Notes: a model not told the origin generated them from the letters alone. A stretch of 64,000 nucleotides of DNA from Bradyrhizobium symbiodeficiens (GCF_002266465.3 NZ_CP029427.2:2978501-3042500); one strand, 5' to 3'; positions 18,374 through 27,630 are shown, counted from the first letter of the stretch. Made by a program: numbers and translations.

Positions 18374-18476
18374 GAGCGCACAATCCTGACCGCGGTGTTC
18401 CGCAAGGAGAAGTATCTCCCTTTGCGCGGCCGATAACGTCTTATATGCACCCGGATCAGCCCGGCCGGAACTATAC

Positions 18477-19148
18477 TCAGGTTTGGTCCGTAGTCCTGCG
18501 GGTCTGGGAAACCCCGAGCGCCTCGGCCTTGCGGACGAGATCGGCCAGCGACCGGACCTCCATCTTGCGCATGACGTTCCCGCGGTGGATCTTGACCGTG
18601 ATCTCGCTGAGACCGATCAGGGCGGCGACCTGCTTGTTCATCAGGCCAGCGGTGACATGGCCCATCACCTCGCGCTCGCGCGCCGTCAGGGTCTCGTATT
18701 GGGCGCGGATGTCCTCCTTGGTCGCGGCCTCGGCGCGGTGCTGTGCATCGCGCTCGAGCGCCGCCGTCACCGCGTCGAGCATGTCCTGGTCGCGAAACGG
18801 CTTGGCGAGGAAATCGACTGCGCCGGCCTTCATGGCACGCACCGACATCGGAATGTCGCCATGACCGGTCATGAAGATGATGGGATGTCTGATGCCGTGC
18901 CGGACGAGTTGGCCCTGCAGATCGAGCCCGCTCACACCGGGAAGGCGGACGTCCAGCACGATGCAGCCGGGGCGGTCCGGCAGCGCGCCGCCGAGCAGTT
19001 CGGCGGGCGAGGCGAACAGGCGCGTCTCGAGGCCGACGGATCGGAACAGGCTGTCGAGCGAAGCGCGGATCCCGGCATCGTCATCGACGATGATGACGAC
19101 CGAATTGAGGGATTGGGCAGGCGGCTGCGCTTGGTCTGGTCGTGTCAT
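18477..19148 (-). CDS. FixJ-family response regulator with LuxR-type HTH
   Basis: A 223-residue two-domain regulator: receiver at about 15-135 (acidic DDD at 22-24, phospho-acceptor D66 in CIVLDVRLPG, lysine in FLAKPF) and LuxR-type helix-turn-helix at about 155-215 (LTAREREVMGHVTAG, NKQVAALIGLSEITVKIHR). It should be phosphorylated by the kinase whose gene overlaps it (ATGA at 19145-19148) and activate transcription. Target genes are unknown; a 16-nt palindrome lies upstream of the kinase operon. Confidence 0.93.
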   Translation of the reverse strand: MTRPDQAQPPAQSLNSVVIIVDDDAGIRASLDSLFRSVGLETRLFASPAELLGGALPDRPGCIVLDVRLPGVSGLDLQGQLVRHGIRHPIIFMTGHGDIPMSVRAMKAGAVDFLAKPFRDQDMLDAVTAALERDAQHRAEAATKEDIRAQYETLTAREREVMGHVTAGLMNKQVAALIGLSEITVKIHRGNVMRKMEVRSLADLVRKAEALGVSQTRRTTDQT

Positions 19149-21064
19149 GGTCCGGGATGTTCTTGATGTTCTTGGGCGTATGGCAGTGTCAGGCGGAACG
19201 TCGTCCCCGCGCCGGGCGTGCTCTGGACCGACAACTGGCCGCCGTGAGCTTCCACCGTCGTTCGGCAGATCGCAAGTCCCATGCCCATTCCCCCGGGTTT
19301 CGTCGTGAAGAACGGATCAAACAGGCGGGGCATGTCTTCAGGCCGGACGCCGGGACCGCTGTCCTGAACCGTGATGGCCAGACGCTCGCGGTCGACGGTG
19401 CTGGCGCGCAGCTTGACGGTGCGGGAACCGGGCTGGCCTGACATGGCCTGGCCGGCATTGACCAGCAGATTGACGAGCACCTGCTGAAGCTGGATACGGT
19501 CGCCGCGAATCGGCCCTAGCCCATGCTCGGTCTCGGAGGTGAGGACGACGTCGTCGTTGGCAAGCTCCCTAGCGACCAGAAGGGCCGCGTCCTCGATGAT
19601 CTCGGCGATATCGATACTGTCCTGCTGGGCGGGCGCCTTCTTCAGGAAGGTCCGGATGCGCGCTACGATCTCGCTGGCGCGGCGGCCTGCCGCGACGATC
19701 TGGACGATCGTGGCCGCGACCTCGTCCAGATTGGGCACCTCGCGCCGCAGCCAGCGCAGGCCGGCCTCTCCGCTGGTGACGATCGCCGCCAGAGGCTGGT
19801 TGACCTCGTGGGCAATGGAGGCGGTGAGCTCGCCGAGGGTGGCGACGCGTGCGGCATGGGCCAGCTCCGCCTGCGCCGCAAGCAGGGCATCCTGCGCCTG
19901 CTTGCGCTCGGCGATGTCGACGACGAAAGCGAGCACGTTGCGATCGCCGTCAGGCCCGGAGGGAAAGGTGATCGTGAACAGCACGGGAACCTTGCGTCCG
20001 TCGAACCTGACGATCTCGGTCTCGCCTTCGTAGAACGGTTCCCTTTCCGCGAACGCGATCAAGGCGCCGAGGAAACTCCGGTCGTTCTCACCGAGAAGCA
20101 GATCCACATTTTCGATGAAGGCCGAGGCGCCGTTTGCCCCTGCCATCTTTTGCAGGGCCGGATTGACGTCGGTGATTTTGGCGAGCCGGCGGGCATTCCG
20201 GACGAAATCAGGATGTTGCACCAGATGGTCGTGCAGGCCGGTGCCGGCGGTGTCCAGCGACTGCAGTGCGGCCCGGACTTCGCTCCAGTCCTCTTCGACC
20301 ACGCCGATCCGGCTGGCGTCGAACATCCGGCGGTACCGCTGCTCGCTCTGCACCAGCGCGCTGTGTGCGGCGACGCGGTCGGTGACGTCGGTGTGCGTCT
20401 CGAGGACCCCGACGGGCTTGCCGAGACGGTCGTGCTGCAGGGCCCATCGGGCATCGACGGTGAGCACGGCGCCGTCTTTGGTTCGCTGCTGCACGTGGCC
20501 TTCCCATCGACCAGTGTCGAGCAGGCCCGCTTCGATGATCTCGCGCCGGTCGGGATATGTGCTTCGCAGAAGCTTGTCGGCGAGCTGTCCGAGCGCCTCG
20601 TCGGCCGACCAGCCATAGGCCTGCTCGGCGGTCTTGTTCCAGAAGGTGATTACGCCGCCGCGATCCCTGGCGAAGATCATGTCATGCGAGAGGTTGAGCA
20701 GGCGCGCCTGCGCTGCGAGGCGCTGCGTCGCCGCGTGATTTTGCAGCGCCAGCAGAGTCGTGATCCCGATCGCCGCGAGGCTCACCAACAAGCGAAGCAA
20801 GGGCGAGGCGATGCTCTCCAGATCGTGCGACAGCAGATAGGCGGAAATCGTCAGGACGACGCAGCCGGCCGCGGCGACGATGGTGTCGTCGCGCCGGTTG
20901 GTCTTCGCCGCGAGCAGGATCGCGACGACATAGAGCACGGCGACCGCTCCCTCGAGCGGCGTCAGCACGTCAACCAGGAAGACCGTCACGGCGAGGATGG
21001 CGGAGCAGAACCGCAAGCCGGCGCGGCTCATGGATGAACCGGTGGTTCGATCATGAGTCGTCAT
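19145..21064 (-). CDS. PAS/PAS sensor histidine kinase, partner of the FixJ-type regulator
   Basis: A 639-residue kinase. Four or so hydrophobic segments lie within the first ~107 residues with very short loops, so sensing is not by a large periplasmic domain. A PAS domain follows (about 122-230, FARDRGGVITFWNKTAEQAY), then a second PAS-like region (about 240-385), HisKA with H419 in SIAHEVNQPLAAI, and HATPase_c (QDSGPGV, GMGMGLAIC). A second in-frame ATG 11 codons in is possible as start. The stop overlaps the start of the regulator gene. The region from the second PAS on is paralogous to the orphan kinase at 1922-3412. Confidence 0.93.
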   Translation of the reverse strand: MTTHDRTTGSSMSRAGLRFCSAILAVTVFLVDVLTPLEGAVAVLYVVAILLAAKTNRRDDTIVAAAGCVVLTISAYLLSHDLESIASPLLRLLVSLAAIGITTLLALQNHAATQRLAAQARLLNLSHDMIFARDRGGVITFWNKTAEQAYGWSADEALGQLADKLLRSTYPDRREIIEAGLLDTGRWEGHVQQRTKDGAVLTVDARWALQHDRLGKPVGVLETHTDVTDRVAAHSALVQSEQRYRRMFDASRIGVVEEDWSEVRAALQSLDTAGTGLHDHLVQHPDFVRNARRLAKITDVNPALQKMAGANGASAFIENVDLLLGENDRSFLGALIAFAEREPFYEGETEIVRFDGRKVPVLFTITFPSGPDGDRNVLAFVVDIAERKQAQDALLAAQAELAHAARVATLGELTASIAHEVNQPLAAIVTSGEAGLRWLRREVPNLDEVAATIVQIVAAGRRASEIVARIRTFLKKAPAQQDSIDIAEIIEDAALLVARELANDDVVLTSETEHGLGPIRGDRIQLQQVLVNLLVNAGQAMSGQPGSRTVKLRASTVDRERLAITVQDSGPGVRPEDMPRLFDPFFTTKPGGMGMGLAICRTTVEAHGGQLSVQSTPGAGTTFRLTLPYAQEHQEHPGP

Positions 21065-21362
21065 CGTCGCTGGCAGTCGCCCTTCTCATACCAGCGGCGT
21101 TGATGCCGCGATTTGATCGCGTTCACAACAGTCGGCCGCGTGATTTTCGTGCCCTCGTGGAAGACCTGCGCGCCACGCAATCCGGAGAAAGTGCCGGCAG
21201 CTGGCATTCCCTGCGGAAACCGGCCGGCTCGCGTGGTTCCGCCGGCGAATCTGCGCAAAAGGCGCGTCAACTTACCGCAGGTGCCGCACGTCGCGCTTCG
21301 CGTCCCATCCGCGATGCAGGTGATCACCGCACGGTCGCGCTACCCCAGCGAACATGCCTCGA

Positions 21363-21378
21363 TCATACCTAGGTATGA
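21363..21378. promoter_or_regulatory. Perfect 16-nt palindrome, candidate operator
   Basis: TCATACCTAGGTATGA is fully palindromic. It sits in the 450-bp space between the divergent kinase operon (starting at 21064) and the AraC-type gene (starting at 21517), 138 bp upstream of the latter. A dimeric HTH protein such as the FixJ-type regulator is a natural candidate to bind it; AraC proteins usually prefer direct repeats. Nothing else of note was seen in 21065-21516. Confidence 0.4.
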
Positions 21379-21516
21379 CACGGCTAACCCGAGAACCTAT
21401 TGATACACCCGCGCGTAGAATGGATCGGGCGGACCGCCGAACTACTCTGCTCCCACGACATTCGGACAAGCCGGTCAGGCTTGGCCGGATCGAAAACGGG
21501 ACAAGGAGATTCGACG

Positions 21517-22368
21517 ATGTCGCTGCAGATGTCACGCTCACAGGCAATCAAGGATCATGACGTTCGCGCGATCGATATCTCGGCGATCGATCGCGATCCG
21601 CTCGGGCTGTCGAAATTCCCTGACCGGTTCGGCGAAGACGGAGCGACGCTGTCCTTCGTCCATCTGGATGTCGCCCTGGCAGTCGAGACGCAGGCGGCTG
21701 ACGTCGAGCCATCTGCCGTTCATGGTCCTCGCTTCCGGCTCTCTGCAAAACTCCTGGCGGGGCAGCCTGTCGAGAGCGAGCAGGCGCCCACAGCGGAAGC
21801 CGCCGATCCGGTCATGCGGCGCCTGTCGGCCGCACTCGCGGCGGCCGAAGCCGCGCACGATGCCCATTCGGCGATCATGGCCGATGCCTTGCGGCTCGCG
21901 ATCCTCACCCGGACGTTCAGCCGGCAGTCGCTTCGCGCACCGGCCGAGCTTCGCCCGGCTGACGGCGTTCGCGAGGAGGACGCGGGCCGGGCCGTGCGGT
22001 CGCTGCAAAACTGGCGCCTCAAGCGCGTCCTGCAATATGTCGACAAGAACCTGACCGCCAAGATCACGCTTCAGGACCTGGCGGCCGTGGCCGGGTTGAG
22101 CAGGATGCACTTCGCCGCGCAATTCCGCGCCGCCACCGGCGTTCGGCCTCACGAATACCTGCTGAGGCGGCGGATCGAACGCGCCCAGGAGCTGCTCAAG
22201 CAGGCTGAAGTCACCTTGGTCGATATCGCCTTGACCGTAGGCTTCCAGACGCAGGCGCATTTCACCACGGTGTTCAAGCGCTTCGTCGGCGATACGCCGT
22301 ATCAATGGCGGAGCGCCTATCTCGCGCAATTCATGCCGCTGCCGCGCGCAAAGGCAGGCCCGTCATGA
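21517..22368 (+). CDS. AraC-family transcriptional regulator
   Basis: A 283-residue protein with a C-terminal double helix-turn-helix (about residues 190-280; WRLKRVLQYVDKNLTAKITL, LAAVAGLSRMHFAAQFRAAT, VDIALTVGFQTQAHFTTVF). The N-terminal ~170 residues match no ligand-binding domain I recognise. The ATG at 21517 was chosen because AAGGAG lies 9 nt upstream; the open frame extends further 5' without such a site. No obvious target genes sit next to it. Confidence 0.9.
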   Translation: MSLQMSRSQAIKDHDVRAIDISAIDRDPLGLSKFPDRFGEDGATLSFVHLDVALAVETQAADVEPSAVHGPRFRLSAKLLAGQPVESEQAPTAEAADPVMRRLSAALAAAEAAHDAHSAIMADALRLAILTRTFSRQSLRAPAELRPADGVREEDAGRAVRSLQNWRLKRVLQYVDKNLTAKITLQDLAAVAGLSRMHFAAQFRAATGVRPHEYLLRRRIERAQELLKQAEVTLVDIALTVGFQTQAHFTTVFKRFVGDTPYQWRSAYLAQFMPLPRAKAGPS

Positions 22369-22559
22369 GCCGCATTGCCACCCTTCTCGCGGGCACACAT
22401 TTGATGCTGACGCATCTTGAACCGATGGAGATGGTCGGGTTTGTCCGCGCTCTCGGCAATTCGTATCGCCTGGCAGCTTCGGAGCCCGGTTCAAGCGTTA
22501 TCCATGGCCGATTCATCCTGGATTTCTTCAGGACCATCGTCGCATGCCTCGCGCGCTAG
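22365..22559 (+). CDS. Possible small protein coupled to the AraC gene
   Basis: A 64-residue open frame (MSRIATLLAGTHLMLTHLEP...) whose ATG overlaps the stop of the AraC gene as ATGA. It is moderately hydrophobic without a clear membrane helix or motif. The overlap is the main support; it could be chance. Confidence 0.3.
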   Translation: MSRIATLLAGTHLMLTHLEPMEMVGFVRALGNSYRLAASEPGSSVIHGRFILDFFRTIVACLAR

Positions 22560-22605
22560 GCACGCATCCACATTGGCGCCGGCGGACGCCGCGATCGTGA
22601 GGTTG

Positions 22606-23160
22606 CTAATCGATCGCCGTCCGCGGGCGGCGACGGCCGCCGTGAAGCTCGGGATAGCCGGTCAGCATCAGCTTGTCGGCGCGCACGCCCCAGCTCTCCA
22701 GGCGGTCGAGGAAGCTCATGCCGAGCAGATTGGTCTTCAGCTGCCCGCGCTGGACGACGAGGGCCGGCACCGATTTTTCGACGAGATGGCCGACGGAGAG
22801 ACGGTCGAGCGTGAGGCGGGCTGCCTTGGTATGGCCGCCCGCGGTTTCGAGATCGACATCGTATTCGAGCATCTCGAGCGGCAGGCCGATCGCTTTCGCG
22901 GTTTCCCAGGTCAGCACCACCGACGTCGCGCCGGTATCGATCACCATCGGCGCGGCGATGCCGTTGATCTTCGCACGCAGCGCGAATTCGCCGCCCTGGC
23001 CGCGCGGGATCTGTACGGCGGGGGCGGGCGTTGCCGTTTGGCTGCGGAAGATGTGCGAGACCTTGTGGCTGGCGCGGGCGATCCTATCGGGGTCGCCATA
23101 GGCGACGACTGCGCCTGCCGTGCCGGCGAGCATGGCGAGAACGAGCAGGAAGCGGATCAT
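22606..23160 (-). CDS. Retroviral-type clan AA aspartic protease (TIGR02281-like)
   Basis: A 184-residue protein with an N-terminal hydrophobic segment (residues about 2-20) and a single-lobed aspartic protease domain; the catalytic triplet is DTG at 75-77 in MVIDTGATSVVLTW. It probably acts in the periplasm or at the inner membrane as a dimer. The ATG at 23160 has GGAGG 6 nt upstream. It is 28 bp downstream of the DUF1289 gene, a frequent pairing in alphaproteobacteria as far as I recall. Physiological substrates are unknown. Confidence 0.86.
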   Translation of the reverse strand: MIRFLLVLAMLAGTAGAVVAYGDPDRIARASHKVSHIFRSQTATPAPAVQIPRGQGGEFALRAKINGIAAPMVIDTGATSVVLTWETAKAIGLPLEMLEYDVDLETAGGHTKAARLTLDRLSVGHLVEKSVPALVVQRGQLKTNLLGMSFLDRLESWGVRADKLMLTGYPELHGGRRRPRTAID

Positions 23161-23188
23161 CGCGCGCCTCCGCAGGCGCACAGGCCGG

Positions 23189-23392
23189 TCAGGTGCGTTT
23201 CGGCGATGCGGCGATCGGCGCCAGTCCAGCTTCCGTCATGCGTGCCGGCAACAGCGCCATGACCGAGAGCCGGTCCGCGCTTTCCATGGCGTGCCAGCGC
23301 GCGATCTCGGGCAAGGTCCGGCCGCAGCCGAAGCACAGCTTGGTCCTGGGATCGATCATGCAGACGGCGACGCACGGCGTTTCTTTGCTCAT
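23189..23392 (-). CDS. DUF1289 cysteine-rich small protein
   Basis: A 67-residue protein with the DUF1289 pattern C7, C11, C20, C23 (PCVAVCMIDPRTKLCFGCGR) followed by LPEIARW. The cysteine arrangement suggests metal binding or an Fe-S site, but no function is established. The start at 23392 (MSKETPC) is the family-typical N-terminus. It lies just upstream of the aspartic protease gene and is probably co-transcribed. Confidence 0.88.
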   Translation of the reverse strand: MSKETPCVAVCMIDPRTKLCFGCGRTLPEIARWHAMESADRLSVMALLPARMTEAGLAPIAASPKRT

Positions 23393-23436
23393 TCGGACAT
23401 AGTGGGGGATTGTCGGGCATGTCTGCAAGCATCTGG

Positions 23437-25032
23437 TTAAGAGCCTGTGCCTGCGCTCATGATCGGCTTGTGGCGCGGCCGGCGCTTCTCCTCGGGCAGG
23501 ACGGAACTCTCCGGCTGGAGCGGCGGGGAATCATCCGATAGCGGCGCCAGCGCGCTCATCACGCGCTCCGGCGGGAAGGTGACGATCACCTCGGTGCCGA
23601 TGCGCAGCTTCGATTTCAGCGTGAACGTGCCGCCATGCAGGTCGATCAGATTCTTGGCGATCGGCAGGCCGAGGCCGGCGCCCTGTTCGGCGGACTTGAT
23701 CGAGTTGGAGCCCTGGCCGAACGAGGCGAGCACGACCGGGATCTCGTCCTCGGGGATTCCTGAGCCGGAATCCCGCACCGAGAGATATTGTCCACCCGAG
23801 GCGGTCCAGCCGGCCTTAAGCCAGATCTCGCCGCCTTGCGGGGTGAACTTGATCGAGTTGGAGAGCAGGTTGAGCACGACCTGGCGGATCGCGCGCTCGT
23901 CGGCCCACAGCCGGGGCATGGCCTGCTCGAACACTTCGTGGATGGTGATGCCGCGGCTGGAGGCGCGCAGCTTCATCAGATGATGGCAGTCGGCGACGAT
24001 GCCGACCAGCGACACCGCTTCCTCATTGAGCTCGTAGCGGCCGGCCTCGATCCGCGACAGATCGAGGATCTCGTTGATGAGGTTGAGCAGGTGCACGCCG
24101 GAATTATGGATGTCCGCCGAGTACTCCTTGTAGACCGGCACCGCATGCGCGCCGAAGATCTCGCTCTTCATGACCTCGGAGAAACCGAGGATGGCGTTCA
24201 GCGGCGTGCGCAGCTCGTGGCTCATCTGCGCGAGGAAGCGCGACTTGGCGACGTTGGCGGATTCGGCGCGGTGGCGCGCTTCGTCGGAGATTGCCTTGGC
24301 CTGTTCGAGCTCGCCGATCAGCGCGTCCTTCTCGGCGCGCGCTTCCAGCGTGGCAAAGGTGGAGGAGTGCAGGCGATGCGCCAGCAGCACGAAATAGCCT
24401 TCGGCGGCGAGCGCGAGCGCGGCCAGGATGTAATTGTCCAGCGAGCCGGTCATCACGAAGCTCAGCGCCATGGCAACCGCGACCGGCGCGGTGGCGGCGA
24501 GGGCTGCGATCGGCAGATTGGCGGCGAGCATGCTCGACACTGCGATCACCAGCAGCATCAGGAACATCATCAGCGTTTCCGTGACCATGTCGAGCACGGG
24601 ATGGATCAGGATCGCCATCCAGCACAGGCCATAGAGCAGGTCGAGCACGACGAAGCGCGTCTGCCATGCCCGGGTCGCCGCGGGCGAGGCGGGCTCGGTC
24701 AGGAAGCGCCGGCAGCTGCGGATCATCGCGGCGTGGATGCAGAGCATGCCGGCGGTCCAGGCGGCGGCGGGGATCGGCTGCATCCACAGGCCGAACAGCA
24801 CGCCGGTCGCGACCACCAGCAGCATTACGACATAGGAAGCCGACAGCCGCGTCTGGGCGTATTGGCGCAGCATCTCGACGTCGAAGGCCGGCCGGGTTCC
24901 ACTTGTCGACGTTAACTTGTCCCGCGCCTCGCGCACCCGCTGCGCCGCAGCCCTTCGGCTGCTCGCCGATGGAGCGCTCACCGGCTCGGCCGGAAGCTGT
25001 ACTACCTCAGGCTTTTCAGCGGGGTTACTCAT
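23437..25032 (-). CDS. Membrane histidine kinase of the PleC/DivJ/PdhS type
   Basis: A 531-residue kinase. Residues about 65-220 contain five or six hydrophobic segments (an integral membrane sensor without a large periplasmic domain), then a short coiled coil, HisKA with H272 in FLAQMSHELRTPLNAILGFS, and HATPase_c (NLLSNSIKFTP, RDSGSGIP, GAGLGLPIAKNL). The HisKA sequence closely resembles the PleC/DivJ/PdhS kinases that act on DivK in alphaproteobacterial cell-cycle control; that link is inferred from similarity only. No response regulator is adjacent. The start MSNPAEK at 25032 was chosen over one 8 codons upstream. Confidence 0.9.
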   Translation of the reverse strand: MSNPAEKPEVVQLPAEPVSAPSASSRRAAAQRVREARDKLTSTSGTRPAFDVEMLRQYAQTRLSASYVVMLLVVATGVLFGLWMQPIPAAAWTAGMLCIHAAMIRSCRRFLTEPASPAATRAWQTRFVVLDLLYGLCWMAILIHPVLDMVTETLMMFLMLLVIAVSSMLAANLPIAALAATAPVAVAMALSFVMTGSLDNYILAALALAAEGYFVLLAHRLHSSTFATLEARAEKDALIGELEQAKAISDEARHRAESANVAKSRFLAQMSHELRTPLNAILGFSEVMKSEIFGAHAVPVYKEYSADIHNSGVHLLNLINEILDLSRIEAGRYELNEEAVSLVGIVADCHHLMKLRASSRGITIHEVFEQAMPRLWADERAIRQVVLNLLSNSIKFTPQGGEIWLKAGWTASGGQYLSVRDSGSGIPEDEIPVVLASFGQGSNSIKSAEQGAGLGLPIAKNLIDLHGGTFTLKSKLRIGTEVIVTFPPERVMSALAPLSDDSPPLQPESSVLPEEKRRPRHKPIMSAGTGS

Positions 25033-25098
25033 CAAGCAACAACGATTCCTGCCCACGCCGGACGCGGGCCTTCTGCATTGTCTATCTCTGGCAAGAAA

Positions 25099-25120
25099 TC
25101 CTTAAGAGGTGACTTAAGGA
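25099..25120. promoter_or_regulatory. Inverted repeat upstream of the PleC-like kinase gene
   Basis: TCCTTAAG (25099-25106) and CTTAAGGA (25113-25120) are perfectly complementary with a 6-nt spacer. The element lies 67-88 bp before the kinase start, between that gene and nhaD, in a locally AT-rich stretch. It could be an operator or a small hairpin in the leader; no T-run makes a terminator unlikely. Confidence 0.3.
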
Positions 25121-25167
25121 GCTAAAGAATTACGTTAACCCGGCGTTAATTCGGATCTGGCCCGCGG

Positions 25168-26448
25168 TCAGTGCAGCGCCGCGTGCTGCACGATGTAGAC
25201 CATCGCTCCAGCCAGATATCCCACCAGCGCGGGGCCTGCGATGCGGCGGGCGTACCAGAAGAACTCGATCTTCTCGAGGCCCATGGCGGCAACGCCCGCG
25301 GCCGAGCCGATGATCAGGATCGAGCCGCCGGTGCCGGCGCAATAGGCGATGAACTCCCAGATGAAGCTGTCGGGCGGATATTGCACCAGATTGTACATGC
25401 CCATCGTTGCCGCGACGAGTGGTACGTTGTCGATGATGGCGCTCAGGAGGCCGAGCAGGATGACGATGATGTCGAGACGCCCGACCGTGGCGTCGAGCCA
25501 TTTCGCCAACAGTTCCAGCACGCGAGCATGCTCCAGACACGCGACGGCCAAGAGGATGCCGACGAAGAAAACGATGGAACTCATGTCGATGCGCGTCAGC
25601 GCATGGACGAGGGTGAGGGGACGGCGCGCGTCCTCGTCCTTGTGGCGGTGAACGACCTCGCCGACCAGCCAGAGGATGCCCAGCCCGAAAAGAATACCCA
25701 TGAAGGGCGCAAGGTGCGTCACGGCCTTGAAAACCGGAACCGCAACCAGGGTGCCGAGGCCGAGATAGAACATCAGATTGCGCTCGAACGCCTCGACCCT
25801 GAGGGCCTGCTCTCCCCCTTGCAGCGGAGGGACGATCTCTTTTCCCCTGAGCGAATAGCCGATGATGAGCAGCGGGATCAGAAGGTTGACCAGCGACGGC
25901 AGGAACACCGACTTCATGATGCTGACGGGAGAGATCTGCCCCCCGATCCAGAGCATCGTCGTCGTGACGTCGCCGATCACGGTCCAGGCGCCGCCGGCAT
26001 TGGCCGCGATGACGATGATGGAGGCGAACAGCAGGCGATCGCTCTTGTTGCCGATCAGCTTCTGGATCAGCGAGATCATCACGATGGTCGTCGTCAGATT
26101 GTCGAGGATCGCGCTCAGGAAGAACGTGACGAAGCCGATGATCCACATCAGCGTGGTCTGCTTCGTGGTGCGGATGATCGAGGTGATGACTTCGAAGCCG
26201 TTGTGGGCGTCGATCACCTCGACTATCGTCATGGCGCCGATCAGGAAGAAGACGATTTGCGCGGTCGAAGCGACGGATTCGTCGAGCTGGTGGTTGACGA
26301 GCGAGGCGTCGCCGACGGACAGCGCGTAAATGGTCCAGAGCAGACCGGCTCCCAGGAGAGCCGAAGCGCTCTTGTTGACGCCGAGCGGATGTTCGAGCGC
26401 GATGGCAGCATACGCAACGATGAAAATGGCGGCTATCACGCTCAGCAA
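25168..26448 (-). CDS. nhaD: NhaD-type sodium:proton antiporter
   Basis: A 426-residue ion transporter superfamily protein with about twelve membrane segments. Conserved stretches include LSAILDNLTTTIVMISLI, NAGGAWTVIGDVTTTMLW, LLSAIIDNVPLVAATMGMY and GTGGSILIIGSAAGVAAMG. It exchanges Na+ or Li+ for protons across the inner membrane. The start is a TTG at 26448 preceded by GGGGGA; a GTG three codons later is possible. It stands alone on its strand. Confidence 0.92.
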   Translation of the reverse strand: MLSVIAAIFIVAYAAIALEHPLGVNKSASALLGAGLLWTIYALSVGDASLVNHQLDESVASTAQIVFFLIGAMTIVEVIDAHNGFEVITSIIRTTKQTTLMWIIGFVTFFLSAILDNLTTTIVMISLIQKLIGNKSDRLLFASIIVIAANAGGAWTVIGDVTTTMLWIGGQISPVSIMKSVFLPSLVNLLIPLLIIGYSLRGKEIVPPLQGGEQALRVEAFERNLMFYLGLGTLVAVPVFKAVTHLAPFMGILFGLGILWLVGEVVHRHKDEDARRPLTLVHALTRIDMSSIVFFVGILLAVACLEHARVLELLAKWLDATVGRLDIIVILLGLLSAIIDNVPLVAATMGMYNLVQYPPDSFIWEFIAYCAGTGGSILIIGSAAGVAAMGLEKIEFFWYARRIAGPALVGYLAGAMVYIVQHAALH

Positions 26449-26524
26449 GTCAATTCCCCCCGGAATTCGTTCTTAGACTCAATGCGAGCCTCGTCGCGGC
26501 GGGCGCCGCGTCGAGACCCGCAAG

Positions 26525-26548
26525 GGCCGCAGCTGCCCGGCTGCGGCC
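26525..26548 (-). terminator. Stem-loop after the beta-hydroxyacid dehydrogenase gene
   Basis: GGCCGCAG (26525-26532) and CTGCGGCC (26541-26548) form a perfect 8-bp stem 12 bp beyond the stop codon at 26561 (minus strand). No T-run follows, so it may only assist termination or protect the 3' end. Confidence 0.4.
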
Positions 26549-26560
26549 GTCATGCGTTCA

Positions 26561-27433
26561 TCAGCGTTGCAGACGCGCCAGCAGGCTCGACGTATCCCAG
26601 CGCTTGCCGCCCATCTTCTCGACCTCGGAATAGAACTGATCGACCAGCGCGGTGACAGGCAGGTTGGCGCCGTTGCGGCGGGCTTCGGCGATCGCGATCG
26701 AGAGGTCCTTGCGCATCCATTCGACAGCGAAGCCGAAATCGTACTTCTCCTCGTTCATGGTCTTGTAGCGATTTTCCATCTGCCAGGACTGCGCCGCACC
26801 CTTGGAGATGGTCTCGATCACCGCGGCGACGTCGAGGCCGCTCTTCTTGGCGAAGTGGATACCTTCGGAGAGACCCTGCACCAGGCCGGCGATGCAGATC
26901 TGGTTGACCATCTTGGTCAGCTGGCCGCTTCCCGCGGGCCCGAGCAGTTTGCACATCCGCGCATAGGCGCCCGTGATGATCGGCTCGGCGCCGGCATAGG
27001 CGCCCTCGGCGCCGCCGCACATCACCGTCAGAACGCCGTTCTCGGCGCCGGCCTGGCCGCCGGAGACCGGCGCGTCGATGAACTTGAAGCCGGCCTTGGT
27101 CGCGGCTGCATCCAGCTCACGCGCGACTTCGGCGGAGGCGGTGGTGTGATCGACGAAGGTCGCACCCTTCTTCATGCCGGCGAAGGCGCCGTCGGCGCCG
27201 ATCGTGACCGCGCGCAGATCGTTGTCGTTGCCGACGCAGCACATCACGAAATCCTGGCCTTCGGCGGCGGCCTTCGGGGTCGGGGCGGTCTTGCCGCCGA
27301 ACTTGTCCGCCCATTCCTTCGCCTTGGCCGCGGTGCGGTTGTAAACGGTGACCTCATGGCCCCCTTTTTTCACGAGGTGTCCGGCCATGGGGTAGCCCAT
27401 GACGCCGAGACCGAGGAAAGCGACTTTAGCCAT
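26561..27433 (-). CDS. NAD(P)-dependent beta-hydroxyacid dehydrogenase (HIBADH/tartronate semialdehyde reductase family)
   Basis: A 290-residue enzyme. The Rossmann motif is GLGVMG (8-13), the substrate loop is DAPVSGGQAGAENG (about 120-133), and the catalytic lysine is K174 in GSGQLTKMVNQ. Members oxidise 3-hydroxyisobutyrate or reduce tartronate or succinate semialdehyde; the exact substrate cannot be read off. The start at 27433 (MAKVAFLGLGVMG) is family-typical; the frame is open upstream. It is divergent from the VOC protein gene. Confidence 0.92.
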   Translation of the reverse strand: MAKVAFLGLGVMGYPMAGHLVKKGGHEVTVYNRTAAKAKEWADKFGGKTAPTPKAAAEGQDFVMCCVGNDNDLRAVTIGADGAFAGMKKGATFVDHTTASAEVARELDAAATKAGFKFIDAPVSGGQAGAENGVLTVMCGGAEGAYAGAEPIITGAYARMCKLLGPAGSGQLTKMVNQICIAGLVQGLSEGIHFAKKSGLDVAAVIETISKGAAQSWQMENRYKTMNEEKYDFGFAVEWMRKDLSIAIAEARRNGANLPVTALVDQFYSEVEKMGGKRWDTSSLLARLQR

Positions 27434-27630
27434 GTGTGGTACCTTGTCCGTAGCTTGAGTTTTACGGTTGCAGCCGGGCGAGGGCGCCAGGGCGGCGTCC
27501 TCGAAGTTCCGCCGAGAGGGCGGATCGGAGGCGCACCATAAACCGTTAAGGGCGGAGGGCAACGGCTTCGTTTGGCGGCCCCCTGTGCTAGGATGGCGGA
27601 CCCAAGGACTTCAAAAAAGGGAGCGAAAGC

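Noticed and set aside
25171..26655. A 494-residue plus-strand open frame opposite nhaD
   Set aside because: Same antisense artefact of a membrane-protein gene; no domain and no ribosome-binding site.
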